DNA of 38,211 bases from Gemmatimonadaceae bacterium (GCA_017881465.1 JADGQV010000009.1:1-38211), one strand, 5' to 3'. Counted from the stretch's first letter, positions 18,124 through 25,837 are shown. Translations and numbers: made by a program. The notes: a model not told the origin generated them from the sequence alone.

Positions 18124-18160
18124 TGATCCTGGTCGTCCGCTCGCGCAATGCTTTCCGCGG

Positions 18161-18177
18161 TGCTAAACTCACCTCCG
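18161..18177 (+). promoter_or_regulatory. Candidate extended -10 of argR
   Basis: TGCTAAACT (18161-18169) resembles an extended -10 element. Seven bases separate it from the GTG at 18177, so an argR mRNA would have little or no leader. No convincing -35 is seen and no Shine-Dalgarno sequence precedes the GTG. Confidence 0.35.
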
Positions 18178-18638
18178 TGGCCAACAAACGCGAACGACAC
18201 GACACAATCCTCGAGATCGTAGGCGCTCGAGTCGTGAGCAGCCAGGAGGATCTCCGGAAGATGCTGCTCCAACGGGGGTGGGACGTAACACAGGCGACGC
18301 TCTCCCGCGACCTCCGGGAGTTGCGGCTCGCCCGGGTCCCGACTCCGGAAGGCGCCAGATACGCAATTACAGACGGCAGCATAGAGGAAAGCAGAGCCGC
18401 GCTCGATACCCTACTGCCGCAGCTTTTCCTCCGCATCGATGGTGTTAGCGAGATGCTGGTTTTGCGCACGGTCCCTGGAGGCGCTCAGCCCATCGCCGCT
18501 GCTCTCGACGGCGAGGGATGGTCCGATGTCCTTGGCACCGTCGGAGGTGACGACACGATTCTGATCATCTGTCGCTCCGTCGCCGCCCGGGACCGCGTCC
18601 TCCGGCGCCTCAAGGCTCTCGCCGGAGAACCCGGATAA
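18177..18638 (+). CDS. argR: Arginine repressor
   Basis: A 153-residue ArgR. The N-terminal winged helix (about residues 1-70) has SSQEDLRKML and the recognition helix TQATLSRDLREL; the C-terminal oligomerisation and arginine-binding domain (about 80-153) contains GTVGGDDTILIICRS, the GTxxGDDT signature whose Asp pair binds L-arginine. ArgR hexamers bind paired ARG boxes and repress arginine synthesis. I chose the GTG at 18177 because it gives the normal length (about 150) and begins just before the conserved KRERHDTIL; the frame extends 18 codons upstream to 18123 without similarity. The gene is divergent from argC (88 bp apart) and 65 bp upstream of argG, and operators flank it on both sides. 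Confidence 0.92.
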   Translation: MANKRERHDTILEIVGARVVSSQEDLRKMLLQRGWDVTQATLSRDLRELRLARVPTPEGARYAITDGSIEESRAALDTLLPQLFLRIDGVSEMLVLRTVPGGAQPIAAALDGEGWSDVLGTVGGDDTILIICRSVAARDRVLRRLKALAGEPG

Positions 18639-18642
18639 AGCA

Positions 18643-18671
18643 TTGACGGGCCTGGCCGGACCGATTAAATA
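18643..18671 (+). promoter_or_regulatory. argGH promoter
   Basis: TTGACG (18643-18648) and TAAATA (18666-18671) are 17 bp apart, in the 65-bp gap after argR. Transcription would start near 18678, with a leader of about 26 nt carrying a GAGG motif (18695-18698) ahead of the GTG at 18704. The -10 lies inside ARG box 1. Confidence 0.6.
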
Positions 18672-18698
18672 TTCAGTCATACTGAATACTTATTGAGG
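18660..18698. promoter_or_regulatory. Tandem ARG boxes upstream of argG
   Basis: Two 18-bp ARG boxes (18660-18677 and 18681-18698) are separated by exactly 3 bp, the spacing of the enteric double boxes. Box cores are CGATT-AAAT-ATTCA (8 of 10 matches) and TGAAT-ACTT-ATTGA (9 of 10). The inner arms TATTCAGT and ACTGAATA form a perfect dyad around CAT. The boxes cover the -10, the start of transcription and the ribosome binding site. Confidence 0.82.
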
Positions 18699-18703
18699 CG
18701 CCT

Positions 18704-19966
18704 GTGATCCGTACGATTGCCCTTGCCTACTCCGGTGGGCTCGACACATCCATCATCGTCCCCTGGCTCAAGGAACGGTACGGCGCTCGCGTCATCTGCA
18801 TCGCCGCGGACATTGGCCAGGGAAACGAGCTGGAGGGCGTGCGGGCGAAAGCGATCGCATCGGGTGCCGACGAGTGCTACGTCGAAGATCTGCGCCAGGA
18901 ATTCGTGGAAAAGTTCGTGTGGCCCACCCTCCGCGCTGGCGCTATCTACGGTCGGAAGTACCTCCTCGGCACCTCAATGGGGCGCCCTCTCATCGCGCGC
19001 CGGCAAGTCGAGATTGCGCGCCAGGTTGGGGCCGACGCGCTGGCTCACGGCTGCACCGGCAAAGGGAACGACCAGGTTCGCTTCGAGCTGACGTACGCCG
19101 CCTTTGCGCCGGATCTCCCGATTATCGCGCCCTGGCGCGAGTGGGATATTCGGAGCCGCGAGGACGCGATTGCCTACGCCGAGTCCCACCGGATTCCCGT
19201 CGCGGCGACGAGGGAAAAGATCTATTCCCGTGACCGGAATATCTGGCATATCTCTCACGAAGGTGGCGTCCTCGAGCAGCCAGCCACCGCCCCACCGGCT
19301 GACCTGTTCATGCTAACGACCGCTCCGGAAAACGCTCCCGACGAGGCCGAGGAAGTCACGATCGGGTTCCTCAATGGAACTCCGGTGTCGGTAAATGGGG
19401 CCGAGCTCGACGCGGTGGACCTCGTCGTCGCCCTCAATACGATTGGTGGACGGCATGGCGTCGGCCGAATCGATCTCGTCGAGGATCGTCTGGTCGGGAT
19501 GAAGTCGCGTGGCGTCTACGAAACCCCAGGCGGTACCCTGCTCTATTCCGCTCACAGCGAGTTGGAGCAGCTGGTGCTCGATCGCCGCACTCTTGCCGCC
19601 AAGGATAACATCGCTCCACGCTACGCGGATCTCGTGTACGAAGGCCGCTGGTGGACAACCGAGCGCGAGGCATATGACGCTTTCGTGAACGTGACACAGG
19701 AGCGCGTCACCGGGTTCGTGACACTCAAGCTCTTCAAGGGATCTGCATCGGTGGTCGGGCGCGAGAGCGAGTACGCTCTTTACGACGAGCGTTTCGTCAC
19801 GTTCGGCGAAGACGACGTTTACGAGCAGAGCGACGCTGCCGGATTCATACGCCTCTACGGACTCTCTGCGCGCGTTCGCGCCATCCGGGATCAGGAGCTG
19901 GCTGCGGCTGCACAGCGCAAGAGCGAAACGAAGGCTAAGGAGCCCGCGGCTCTGGCCATAGCTTGA
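18704..19966 (+). CDS. argG: Argininosuccinate synthase
   Basis: A 420-residue enzyme joining citrulline and aspartate with [12 protein letters not shown] (residues 8-16) is the ATP-pyrophosphatase P-loop, [13 protein letters not shown] (about 113-125) the conserved substrate loop, and [15 protein letters not shown] (about 178-192) another family signature. The C-terminal helix ends in a variable Lys/Ala-rich tail (from about 405). The GTG at 18704 starts immediately before the conserved [11 protein letters not shown] and after a GAGG motif. It lies downstream of paired ARG boxes, so ArgR repression is expected. Its end lies 17 bp before the argH ATG; the two form an operon. Confidence 0.96.
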   Translation: MIRTIALAYSGGLDTSIIVPWLKERYGARVICIAADIGQGNELEGVRAKAIASGADECYVEDLRQEFVEKFVWPTLRAGAIYGRKYLLGTSMGRPLIARRQVEIARQVGADALAHGCTGKGNDQVRFELTYAAFAPDLPIIAPWREWDIRSREDAIAYAESHRIPVAATREKIYSRDRNIWHISHEGGVLEQPATAPPADLFMLTTAPENAPDEAEEVTIGFLNGTPVSVNGAELDAVDLVVALNTIGGRHGVGRIDLVEDRLVGMKSRGVYETPGGTLLYSAHSELEQLVLDRRTLAAKDNIAPRYADLVYEGRWWTTEREAYDAFVNVTQERVTGFVTLKLFKGSASVVGRESEYALYDERFVTFGEDDVYEQSDAAGFIRLYGLSARVRAIRDQELAAAAQRKSETKAKEPAALAIA

Positions 19967-19971
19967 CCGGC

Positions 19972-19977
19972 AAGGAG
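19972..19977 (+). promoter_or_regulatory. Ribosome binding site that sets the argH start
   Basis: AAGGAG lies six bases upstream of the ATG at 19984. It decides that start over an in-frame TTG at 19963, which overlaps the end of argG and has no such signal. Confidence 0.75.
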
Positions 19978-19983
19978 ACCGCC

Positions 19984-21414
19984 ATGTCGGACCACGCATC
20001 TCACAAGCTATGGGGAGGACGCTTCTCGACTCCCACCGCGGCTGCTCTGGAGGCACTCAACCGCTCCATCGGCACCGATTATCGCCTCTGGCCGTTCGAT
20101 ATCAATCTATCTCAGGCTTGGGCCGTGGCTCTTTGGGGAGCTGGAGTCCTGACGCTCGAGGAAAGCAAGAAAATCGAGCGCGGGCTCGCTATGGTCGGCC
20201 AGAAGCTCGCGGCCGGAGCGCAGCCGCTCTCATCCGATGAGGATGTGCACACGCTGATCGACCGGATGCTTCACGATGAAGTGGGGGACGTAGCCTCGAA
20301 GCTTCACACCGGCCGCAGCCGGAATGATCAGGTAGCTACGGCGACGCGCCTCTGGTCGATGGACGCGTGTACGAAGCTCGATATCACCGTCCGCAATCTG
20401 CAGCGGGTCATGTTCGATCACGCCGCGACGTTGGGCGACGTGCTGATGCCGGCATACACGCATCTGCAGCGCGCTCAACCCGTATCCGCTGCACACTGGA
20501 TGTTGTCGCACTTCTGGCCGCTCGAGCGGGATCGGGCGCGGATTGCTTCGGCATCACGGGCCGCGGCGGTGCTGCCGCTCGGCTCGGGTGCGATCGCGGG
20601 GTGTGCGTTCCCGATCTCACGAGTGCTCCTCCAGGGCAGCCTCGGTTTCAGCTCTGTGTCGCAGAACAGCATTGACGCCGTTGGGGACAGAGATTTCGTG
20701 GCCGAGTTGTTGTTCGCGGTGGCAATGACGGCCACGCATCTCTCGCGACTCGCCGAAGATCTGATCATTTACGGCTCGAGCGAGTTCGGATTCGTTCAGT
20801 TCGGCGATGCGTTCACAACGGGCTCGAGCATGATGCCGCAGAAACGCAATCCCGATGCGTTGGAGCTTGCGCGTGGATCAGGTGCGCGCGCCATCGGTGA
20901 TCTGACGACGCTTCTGGCGACTCTCAAGGGCTTGCCCAGCGGCTATAACAAGGATCTGCAGGACGACAAGCGCGTGTTGTTCGACGCGGTTGACACGATT
21001 CTGCTCGTGCTCCCGGCTGTGGCCGGGGCGCTCCAGGAGATTCGGTTCAACGCCAGGCGAATGCGCGCCGCGCTCTCGAGCAGCATGATGGCGACTGATC
21101 TCGCCGACTATCTGGTAGAGAAGGGAGCCACCTTTCGCGAAGCCCATTCTGCAGTCGGGTCACTGATTCGCGAAAGTGAGCGCGAGGACTGCGAGCTTGA
21201 CGCTCTGCCCAACGCGTCGTTCAGGGCTGCGCATTCACTGTTCGGCGACGACGTTCTCGACTGGCTCGAGCCGGCGCGCTCGGTGGCGCGTCGTGACGTT
21301 CCCGGCGGTACAGGTCCAACCGCTCTCAGCGCGCAGCTTCGCTTCGCGCATGAGGCGCTGTGGCCTGTAGCCGAAGCAGCACGAGGTAACGAACTGGTGC
21401 TTCGCACGATCTAG
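19984..21414 (+). CDS. argH: Argininosuccinate lyase
   Basis: A 476-residue member of the fumarase/aspartase superfamily. KLWGGRFSTP (residues about 7-16) opens the domain, DEDVHTLIDRML and LHTGRSRNDQVATATRLW (about 108-125) are substrate-binding stretches, YTHLQRAQPVSAAHWML holds the catalytic His region, and GSSMMPQKRNPD (about 280-291) is the fumarate-lyase signature with the catalytic Ser loop. It releases fumarate to give arginine, the last step of the pathway. It is co-transcribed with argG and followed by a strong terminator at 21432. Length is normal. Confidence 0.95.
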   Translation: MSDHASHKLWGGRFSTPTAAALEALNRSIGTDYRLWPFDINLSQAWAVALWGAGVLTLEESKKIERGLAMVGQKLAAGAQPLSSDEDVHTLIDRMLHDEVGDVASKLHTGRSRNDQVATATRLWSMDACTKLDITVRNLQRVMFDHAATLGDVLMPAYTHLQRAQPVSAAHWMLSHFWPLERDRARIASASRAAAVLPLGSGAIAGCAFPISRVLLQGSLGFSSVSQNSIDAVGDRDFVAELLFAVAMTATHLSRLAEDLIIYGSSEFGFVQFGDAFTTGSSMMPQKRNPDALELARGSGARAIGDLTTLLATLKGLPSGYNKDLQDDKRVLFDAVDTILLVLPAVAGALQEIRFNARRMRAALSSSMMATDLADYLVEKGATFREAHSAVGSLIRESEREDCELDALPNASFRAAHSLFGDDVLDWLEPARSVARRDVPGGTGPTALSAQLRFAHEALWPVAEAARGNELVLRTI

Positions 21415-21431
21415 AGAAAGACAGCTCCGAC

Positions 21432-21461
21432 AAAAAAGGCGCATAATTGTGCGCCTTTTTT
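21432..21461. terminator. Bidirectional intrinsic terminator between argH and the barrel gene
   Basis: A run of six A, stem GGCGCA, loop TAATTG, stem TGCGCC and a run of six T. The hairpin works on both strands: it follows argH by 17 bp and lies 5 bp past the stop of the converging gene. Confidence 0.92.
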
Positions 21462-21466
21462 CAAAC

Positions 21467-22027
21467 CTAGAACATCAGTCCGAGCGTGATTGGGACAAAG
21501 TGAATTACACCACCTTTCGCCGGCTCGCGTGATATGAAGTGGTATCTCGACTCCAGGAAGCTCGCGATGGGTCCCAATCCGAATGTCACTCCGAGTCCTG
21601 CATTCAGTCCGAAATGGTTTTCCGACTTGGATCCCGCTGAATCGAGCCTGGTGTTGTACAGCCCTCCGCCTGCGATGATGTAGCTCTTTGCGCTCGTTCC
21701 CGGGAAGGCGTAGATCACATTGCCCAGTAGACCGGCGATTCGAAAACCGTAAGTATTGGTCGGTCCGGCTTGCGTCGAAACGACGTTCTTGCGCGAGAAG
21801 TTGTTATAGATCCCGTCAAATCGAAGCCCAATCGATAGCTCGGCTACGCCGACCGCGAGGGCGACTATCCCATTGAATCCAGTAACCTGAGTGTCGCCCA
21901 ACTTCCCAACGGGTATGGCCGCGCCTCCGCCAATTCCGAGGGCATACGTCTTCTGACCGGCTGCTTCATTTGAGAGTACAACTGAAGCAAGAACCGAAAT
22001 AGCTATGACTTGAAGAAGTCGCTTCAT
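21467..22027 (-). CDS. Outer-membrane beta-barrel-like protein, function unknown
   Basis: A 186-residue protein with a signal peptide (MKRLLQVIAISVLASVVLS, cleavage near AAGQ) that sets the ATG at 22027. The mature part alternates amphipathic strands rich in Gly and aromatic residues (KTYALGIGGGAAIPVG, ELSIGLRFDGIY, GFRIAGLLGNVIYAF, YIIAGGGLYNTRLD, GLNAGLGVTFGLG) and ends in FVPITLGLMF, a C-terminal barrel strand with aromatic end residue. This matches small eight-stranded outer-membrane barrels of the OmpA/OmpW or porin-family (OMP_b-brl) kind. No enzymatic motif is seen. Confidence 0.78.
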   Translation of the reverse strand: MKRLLQVIAISVLASVVLSNEAAGQKTYALGIGGGAAIPVGKLGDTQVTGFNGIVALAVGVAELSIGLRFDGIYNNFSRKNVVSTQAGPTNTYGFRIAGLLGNVIYAFPGTSAKSYIIAGGGLYNTRLDSAGSKSENHFGLNAGLGVTFGLGPIASFLESRYHFISREPAKGGVIHFVPITLGLMF

Positions 22028-22076
22028 CTTATCCACCCAAGGAAGTTCATCATCGTAGGGGCTGTGAGTTGGCACC

Positions 22077-22105
22077 AATATAACGAGAGGACCGCATCGG
22101 ACCGA
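22077..22105 (-). promoter_or_regulatory. Weak candidate promoter of the barrel gene
   Basis: On the minus strand TATATT (22077-22082) is a good -10, with TCGGTC (22100-22105) 17 bp upstream as a poor -35. It would give a leader of about 43 nt. Confidence 0.28.
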
Positions 22106-22127
22106 AAAGCAAGAAAGGTATAGATTT

Positions 22128-22153
22128 AATTATCCTCAAATATTAGGATAATT
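22128..22153. promoter_or_regulatory. 26-bp perfect dyad abutting the MerR-like gene start
   Basis: AATTATCCT (22128-22136) and AGGATAATT (22145-22153) are perfect 9-bp inverted arms around an 8-bp AT-rich centre. The right arm ends one base before the ATG at 22155. Such a dyad is the expected operator form for a dimeric MerR-like protein, which the next gene encodes. Confidence 0.72.
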
Positions 22154-22154
22154 T

Positions 22155-22547
22155 ATGGCTCGTGCGTATACTATTGCCACAGCGGCACTTACCATAGGAA
22201 CTCCCATCAAGTGGCTCGACAACGTCTTATCGCACCAGCGCGTTTCTGGAGTCGCGCAGGAGCGCCAGGGAGTATCTCGTCGGCTCACAGTTGAGGGCTT
22301 GGTTGTGTTGGCGTTAGCAGTTTTGCTGATCCAAGAACTCGGGCTGCCCACGTCAAGGGCGATCGCAGTGGCCGAGGGTCTCGCGAAGAACCAAGGTCGA
22401 TTTGCCGGGTCACGAGGATTGAATCTCGCACTCGACATATCGTCATTTCGGGCAGAGTTGCTCGAACGGCTGGAAACCGCCGTCGAAATCGCGCCCGTCC
22501 CAAGACGTGGTCGTCCCCCAAAAACCCAAACGGGGCGCCTCGACTGA
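22155..22547 (+). CDS. MerR-like DNA-binding protein with AT-hook-like tail
   Basis: A 130-residue protein I do not recognise as a named gene. The first 75 residues follow the MerR winged-helix pattern: YTIATAALTIGTPIKWLDN as helix-turn-helix, then QGVSRRLTVEGLVVLALAVL and LIQELGLPTSRAIAVAEGL as wing and second helix pair. The C-terminus carries RRGRPPK (about residues 116-122), an AT-hook-like minor-groove motif. No cysteine or effector domain is present. A perfect AT-rich dyad lies directly upstream of the ATG, suggesting self-regulation. There is no Shine-Dalgarno sequence. Alternatives are an antitoxin-like repressor, but no toxin gene is adjacent. Confidence 0.6.
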   Translation: MARAYTIATAALTIGTPIKWLDNVLSHQRVSGVAQERQGVSRRLTVEGLVVLALAVLLIQELGLPTSRAIAVAEGLAKNQGRFAGSRGLNLALDISSFRAELLERLETAVEIAPVPRRGRPPKTQTGRLD

Positions 22548-22556
22548 GACGCCCCG
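22531..22556 (-). terminator. Terminator of the cold-shock gene
   Basis: CGGGGCG (22531-22537) and CGCCCCG (22550-22556) pair around a 12-nt loop, with two further pairs (CT/AG) possible inside. Reading the minus strand, the hairpin lies 29 bp after the csp stop and is followed by a T-rich tail (22516-22530). It overlaps the last codons of the converging MerR-like gene. Confidence 0.7.
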
Positions 22557-22585
22557 CCAGATTGTGCCAGTGAAGCGGACGTGGC

Positions 22586-22795
22586 TTAAGAAGCCTTCGT
22601 CACGTTCTCGGCAGCCGGACCCTTCTGACCCTCGACGATGTCGAACTCTACAGCATCACCTTCAGCAAGGGACTTGAAGCCCGAGCCGGAGATCGCACTG
22701 TAGTGAACGAAGCAATCCTTCTGCCCGTTGTCAGGTGTGATGAATCCAAAGCCCTTCGCGTCGTTGAACCACTTCACTTTGCCGGTCGTACGCAT
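22586..22795 (-). CDS. Cold-shock protein (CspA family)
   Basis: A 69-residue single-domain cold-shock protein. [15 protein letters not shown] contains RNP1 (KGFGFI, residues about 14-19) and CFVHYS (about 28-33) is RNP2, with Cys in place of the usual Val/Ile or Phe at its first position. [22 protein letters not shown] completes the OB fold. These proteins bind single-stranded RNA and DNA and melt mRNA structure. The ATG at 22795 follows AGGAG by about 8 bases. A leader of about 140 nt precedes it, as is usual for temperature-responsive csp genes. Confidence 0.96.
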   Translation of the reverse strand: MRTTGKVKWFNDAKGFGFITPDNGQKDCFVHYSAISGSGFKSLAEGDAVEFDIVEGQKGPAAENVTKAS

Positions 22796-22934
22796 TCCCT
22801 ACTCCTGGAGAAATTGTGTCTTGGGGAGCTGAAACACGCCCGACCCTCGACAATCTGATACGCGGGTCTCTCTAACCCCGCATTGGACTTGAACCCGTAG
22901 CAAGGGCATTCACCCGTACTCCTGGCTCCGACTT
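22796..22934 (-). promoter_or_regulatory. Long 5' leader of the cold-shock gene
   Basis: About 140 nt between the predicted transcription start and the ATG. It contains a GCGGG/CCCGC stem (22862-22866 with 22777-type arm at 22877-22881) and two copies of ACGGGT on the minus strand near 22892 and 22913. A structured, temperature-sensitive leader is typical of cspA; here it is inferred from length and hairpins. Confidence 0.5.
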
Positions 22935-22940
22935 GGCGGA

Positions 22941-22969
22941 AAAATAGCAAGGACCGGCTGAGCAGACAA
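22941..22969 (-). promoter_or_regulatory. Cold-shock gene promoter
   Basis: On the minus strand TTGTCT (22964-22969) and TATTTT (22941-22946) are exactly 17 bp apart, just below the stop of the upstream gene at 22979. Confidence 0.55.
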
Positions 22970-22978
22970 TAGGAGAAT

Positions 22979-23404
22979 TCAGAGCCCTATCCTATGTGCC
23001 CCCGTTACGAAATACTCAGTTTCCCCAAAACATGAAGTGGGCACTCCCCGGTGTTGTTCATAGGTCAGCGACACTTGTTTACCGGCATTCTGCTCGATGA
23101 CGTGGGCAACCGAGTCATTCCGGACGGTAAAAGTGAAGATTTGAGGCATCGTTCCTGGCAGATTTGCCATGGCGAGCTCGCCTTCCCACGTCTTACAAAG
23201 CCACCCTTTCTTGGAAATCTTCTGGATATAGCCAGCACGTTCGCCCGACGCATAGGTGTAGCCGAGCGCTATCCAGATCCAGAGAGCAATGATGATCACG
23301 GGAACGAGGAGAAGAAAGAGCAACGCGATCAACACCTTGTTTCGCGTTTTTTTTACCGGAGCGGGAGCAATCGGGGTCTCCGTAATTTCCGGGGTATCAG
23401 CCAT
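22979..23404 (-). CDS. Single-pass membrane protein, conserved-looking, function unknown
   Basis: A 141-residue protein. A Pro/Thr-rich cytoplasmic head (residues 1-17) and a basic KKTRNK stop precede one long transmembrane segment (about 24-48, [21 protein letters not shown]). The remaining 90 residues lie outside and contain [25 protein letters not shown], a distinctive stretch followed by two further cysteines; C70 and C125 could form a disulfide. I do not recognise a named family. The ATG at 23404 has GGAG upstream. It is divergent from ispG with only 35 bp between the starts. Confidence 0.7.
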   Translation of the reverse strand: MADTPEITETPIAPAPVKKTRNKVLIALLFLLLVPVIIIALWIWIALGYTYASGERAGYIQKISKKGWLCKTWEGELAMANLPGTMPQIFTFTVRNDSVAHVIEQNAGKQVSLTYEQHRGVPTSCFGETEYFVTGAHRIGL

Positions 23405-23439
23405 CAGAGCTCCATGGAAGGGAAGCTGCGTGCCGCTTC

Positions 23440-24729
23440 ATGCAGCGCTCGCGAGAGGGAATTAGCTTTCAAATTCAACACACGCAAGAACCGTTGACCA
23501 TTATCGCGCGCAGAAAGACTGCGATTGCCATCGTAGGTGGCGTACCCGTCGGGTCGGCCCATCCTATCGTCGTGCAGTCCATGACAAACACCGATACCGG
23601 CGACGCCTCGGGTACAGCTCTCCAGGTAGCGGAGTTGGCGAGAGCGGGAAGCCGCCTGGTCCGTGTGACGGTCAACAACGACGACGCGGCTCGCTCTCTG
23701 CCGGAGATCGCGAGCAGACTCGCTGACATGGGCGTCTCGGTTCCGCTGATCGGAGACTTCCACTACAACGGTCATTTGCTGCTTGCGAAGTATCCCGCGG
23801 CGGCAAAGACACTCGCCAAATACCGAATCAATCCGGGCAATGTGGGTGGAAAGCGGCGCGACGAGAATTTTCGAACGATCATCCAGATAGCACTAGACAA
23901 CAACAAGCCCGTCAGGATCGGTGTGAACTGGGGCTCGCTCGACCAGGATCTCCTCACGACGCTGATGGACGACAACGCACGTGGCGCCCAGCCGCGTGCC
24001 GCGAAGGAAATCTACATCGAGGCGATGATCCAGAGCGCGCTGCGGTCGGCGTTCATCGCCGAAGAGATGGGACTCGGTCATGACCGCATCATCATTTCGG
24101 CGAAGGTATCGGGCGTTCAGGATCTCCTGGAGGTCTACCGCCAGCTCGCGGCCCGATGCGATTATCCGCTGCATCTCGGTCTCACCGAAGCAGGGATGGG
24201 CTCAAAGGGCGTCGTCGCCAGCACGGCAGCGCTGTCGATCCTGTTGTCGGAGGGAATTGGAGACACAATTCGCGTTTCCCTGACTCCGCGCCCCGGTGGA
24301 GATCGGACAGAAGAGGTTAACGTCGCACAGCAGATCCTTCAGTCGCTCGAGCTGCAGAGCTTCAATCCACAGGTCACCGCGTGTCCGGGGTGTGGCCGCA
24401 CTACGTCGACTTTCTTCCAGCACATGGCGGAAGACATTCAGACCTATTTGCGGGACCAAATGCCGGCGTGGCGCGACCGGTATCCCGGTGTGATAGAGAT
24501 GAAAGTGGCGGTGATGGGGTGCATCGTCAACGGGCCGGGAGAATCGAAGCACGCGAATATCGGCATCTCCCTCCCCGGTACTTCCGAGGAGCCGAAGGCG
24601 CCGGTGTACGTCGACGGCAAGCTGATGGTCACCCTCAAAGGCGACACGATCATTCCGGAGTTCTTGAGGATGCTCGAGGAATACGTCGAGAAGACCTACG
24701 GCGCGGGGATGCCGGCTACGCTCGGATAG
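23440..24729 (+). CDS. ispG: 4-hydroxy-3-methylbut-2-enyl diphosphate synthase (IspG/GcpE)
   Basis: A 429-residue enzyme of the MEP isoprenoid pathway, which reductively opens the cyclodiphosphate MEcPP to HMBPP. The TIM-barrel domain begins with [14 protein letters not shown] (about residues 42-55) and carries [13 protein letters not shown]; the C-terminal domain holds the [4Fe-4S] cysteines C315 and C318 in CPGCGR and C361 in [10 protein letters not shown], where the Glu is the fourth ligand. Length is that of the two-domain bacterial form with a modest insertion. The ATG at 23440 has a GGAAGGGAAG stretch upstream at a loose distance, so the exact start is uncertain. Confidence 0.95.
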   Translation: MQRSREGISFQIQHTQEPLTIIARRKTAIAIVGGVPVGSAHPIVVQSMTNTDTGDASGTALQVAELARAGSRLVRVTVNNDDAARSLPEIASRLADMGVSVPLIGDFHYNGHLLLAKYPAAAKTLAKYRINPGNVGGKRRDENFRTIIQIALDNNKPVRIGVNWGSLDQDLLTTLMDDNARGAQPRAAKEIYIEAMIQSALRSAFIAEEMGLGHDRIIISAKVSGVQDLLEVYRQLAARCDYPLHLGLTEAGMGSKGVVASTAALSILLSEGIGDTIRVSLTPRPGGDRTEEVNVAQQILQSLELQSFNPQVTACPGCGRTTSTFFQHMAEDIQTYLRDQMPAWRDRYPGVIEMKVAVMGCIVNGPGESKHANIGISLPGTSEEPKAPVYVDGKLMVTLKGDTIIPEFLRMLEEYVEKTYGAGMPATLG

Positions 24730-24737
24730 CGCTTGCT

Positions 24738-25346
24738 TCAGCCGGCGAGTGTTTGAAGCTCGCCGGAAGCCTTGTCCAGCTCCGCCATTATCGGAGCATC
24801 GAATCCGAGCTCACGAAGTCTTTCGTAGACTTGACGATACCAGCGGCCTATTCCAGCTCTGTCCCCACCGAAGCGACCCCAAATTGTCTCGGGATCCACG
24901 GTTCTCCGTAAGTCCGATATGATCGATGACGCATTGTGAACCTTGTCGGCGGCGCAGACCCAGCGCGCTTCTTCGCTCGCACCTGCGAGCCGCTCCAGAT
25001 AGTCTACCTTGCGGTCCTCGCCCGAAAGCTCCACTCCGTCGTCGTCGTGCTTGCGGTAGGTGACGGCCAACACCGTATCCAGAACCTTCGCGCCGAATTT
25101 GTCACCGATCCGCTGCTCCAGCATCTCCCGGGTATAGCCCTCCCGAACACTGTCCTCGATCACATCGTGCAGGATTCCGGAGACGATCGTATCGCTGTCG
25201 CGGCCATATCGAGTGAGAATCACCGCCACGTTCGCGGGGTGCGTGAGGTAGGGAAGCTTCGTTCCCTTTCGCACCTGGCGGTCGTGATGCTTGGCCGCGA
25301 ACGCGAGTGCGTGATTGATCGCGTCGGAGTAACCGGTGACTGTCAT
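24738..25346 (-). CDS. HD-domain hydrolase, SpoT/MESH1-like
   Basis: A 202-residue HD-superfamily protein. The metal ligands are H36 (LTHPANV), H60-D61 (GILHDVIED) and D134 (CAADKVHN), the spacing of the RelA/SpoT hydrolase domain; residues HHDRQVRKGTKLPYLTHP match the SpoT/MESH1 N-terminus. There is no synthetase, TGS or ACT domain, so it is a small alarmone-hydrolase-like enzyme, possibly for (p)ppGpp or another nucleotide. Its ATG overlaps the fRMsr stop by 4 bp. The ligand is inferred from family only. Confidence 0.82.
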   Translation of the reverse strand: MTVTGYSDAINHALAFAAKHHDRQVRKGTKLPYLTHPANVAVILTRYGRDSDTIVSGILHDVIEDSVREGYTREMLEQRIGDKFGAKVLDTVLAVTYRKHDDDGVELSGEDRKVDYLERLAGASEEARWVCAADKVHNASSIISDLRRTVDPETIWGRFGGDRAGIGRWYRQVYERLRELGFDAPIMAELDKASGELQTLAG

Positions 25347-25837
25347 TGCTTCAATGTTGCGAACCAGGACACGAGTCGTTCGAGCCCTTGCTGGTCTTCT
25401 GCCTTGAACGCATCAAGCTGGCCAGAATCTATGTCGAGAACCGCGATTAAATCACCCCGTCGATCGAGAACGGGGACGACGATCTCGGATCGGGATCGCG
25501 CATCACAGGCGATGTGCCCGGGAAATTTTTCGACATCTGGGACAATTACGGTTTTCATTTCCGCGGCGGCTGTCCCGCACACCCCCCGGCCAAACGCAAT
25601 ATCGAGGCAGCCGAGGCTTCCCTGGTACGGCCCGACTCGGAGAAGCTGTCCGGGGACGACCACGCGGTAGAAGCCTGTCCATAGATGGCCGAACGCATGA
25701 TGCACCAGAGCGGCCATCGTGGCCATCGCCGTGACATCGTCATTCACGCCCTCAAGAATGGCATCGCTGTGTCCCCTCAATTCGGCGTAGGCGCGAGCTT
25801 TCGGGACATTTCTCAGATCAGGAATTGTTTCGGTCAT
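25343..25837 (-). CDS. Free methionine-(R)-sulfoxide reductase (GAF domain)
   Basis: A 164-residue GAF-domain protein. The three cysteines C77, C87 and C111 have exactly the spacing (10 and 24) of E. coli fRMsr (C84, C94, C118), and GRGVCGTAA, VPDVEKFPGHIACD and SEIVVPV are family signatures. It reduces free methionine-R-sulfoxide with thioredoxin, an antioxidant repair role. It overlaps the downstream HD gene by 4 bp and follows the Wzc-like gene by 6 bp, so the three are on one transcript. Confidence 0.92.
   Translation of the reverse strand: MTETIPDLRNVPKARAYAELRGHSDAILEGVNDDVTAMATMAALVHHAFGHLWTGFYRVVVPGQLLRVGPYQGSLGCLDIAFGRGVCGTAAAEMKTVIVPDVEKFPGHIACDARSRSEIVVPVLDRRGDLIAVLDIDSGQLDAFKAEDQQGLERLVSWFATLKQ

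Noticed and set aside
18123-18176. Earlier argR start
   Set aside because: It would add 18 residues without ArgR similarity and would overlap the argC -35 element.
22155-22547. Antitoxin of a toxin-antitoxin pair
   Set aside because: No small toxin-like gene is adjacent; neighbours are a barrel protein and a cold-shock gene facing the other way.
22861-22930. tRNA-like stretch on the minus strand (GGGTTCAAGTCC, resembling a T-arm)
   Set aside because: The bases flanking the loop do not form a 5-bp T-stem, and no acceptor or anticodon stems could be drawn. It lies in the csp leader.
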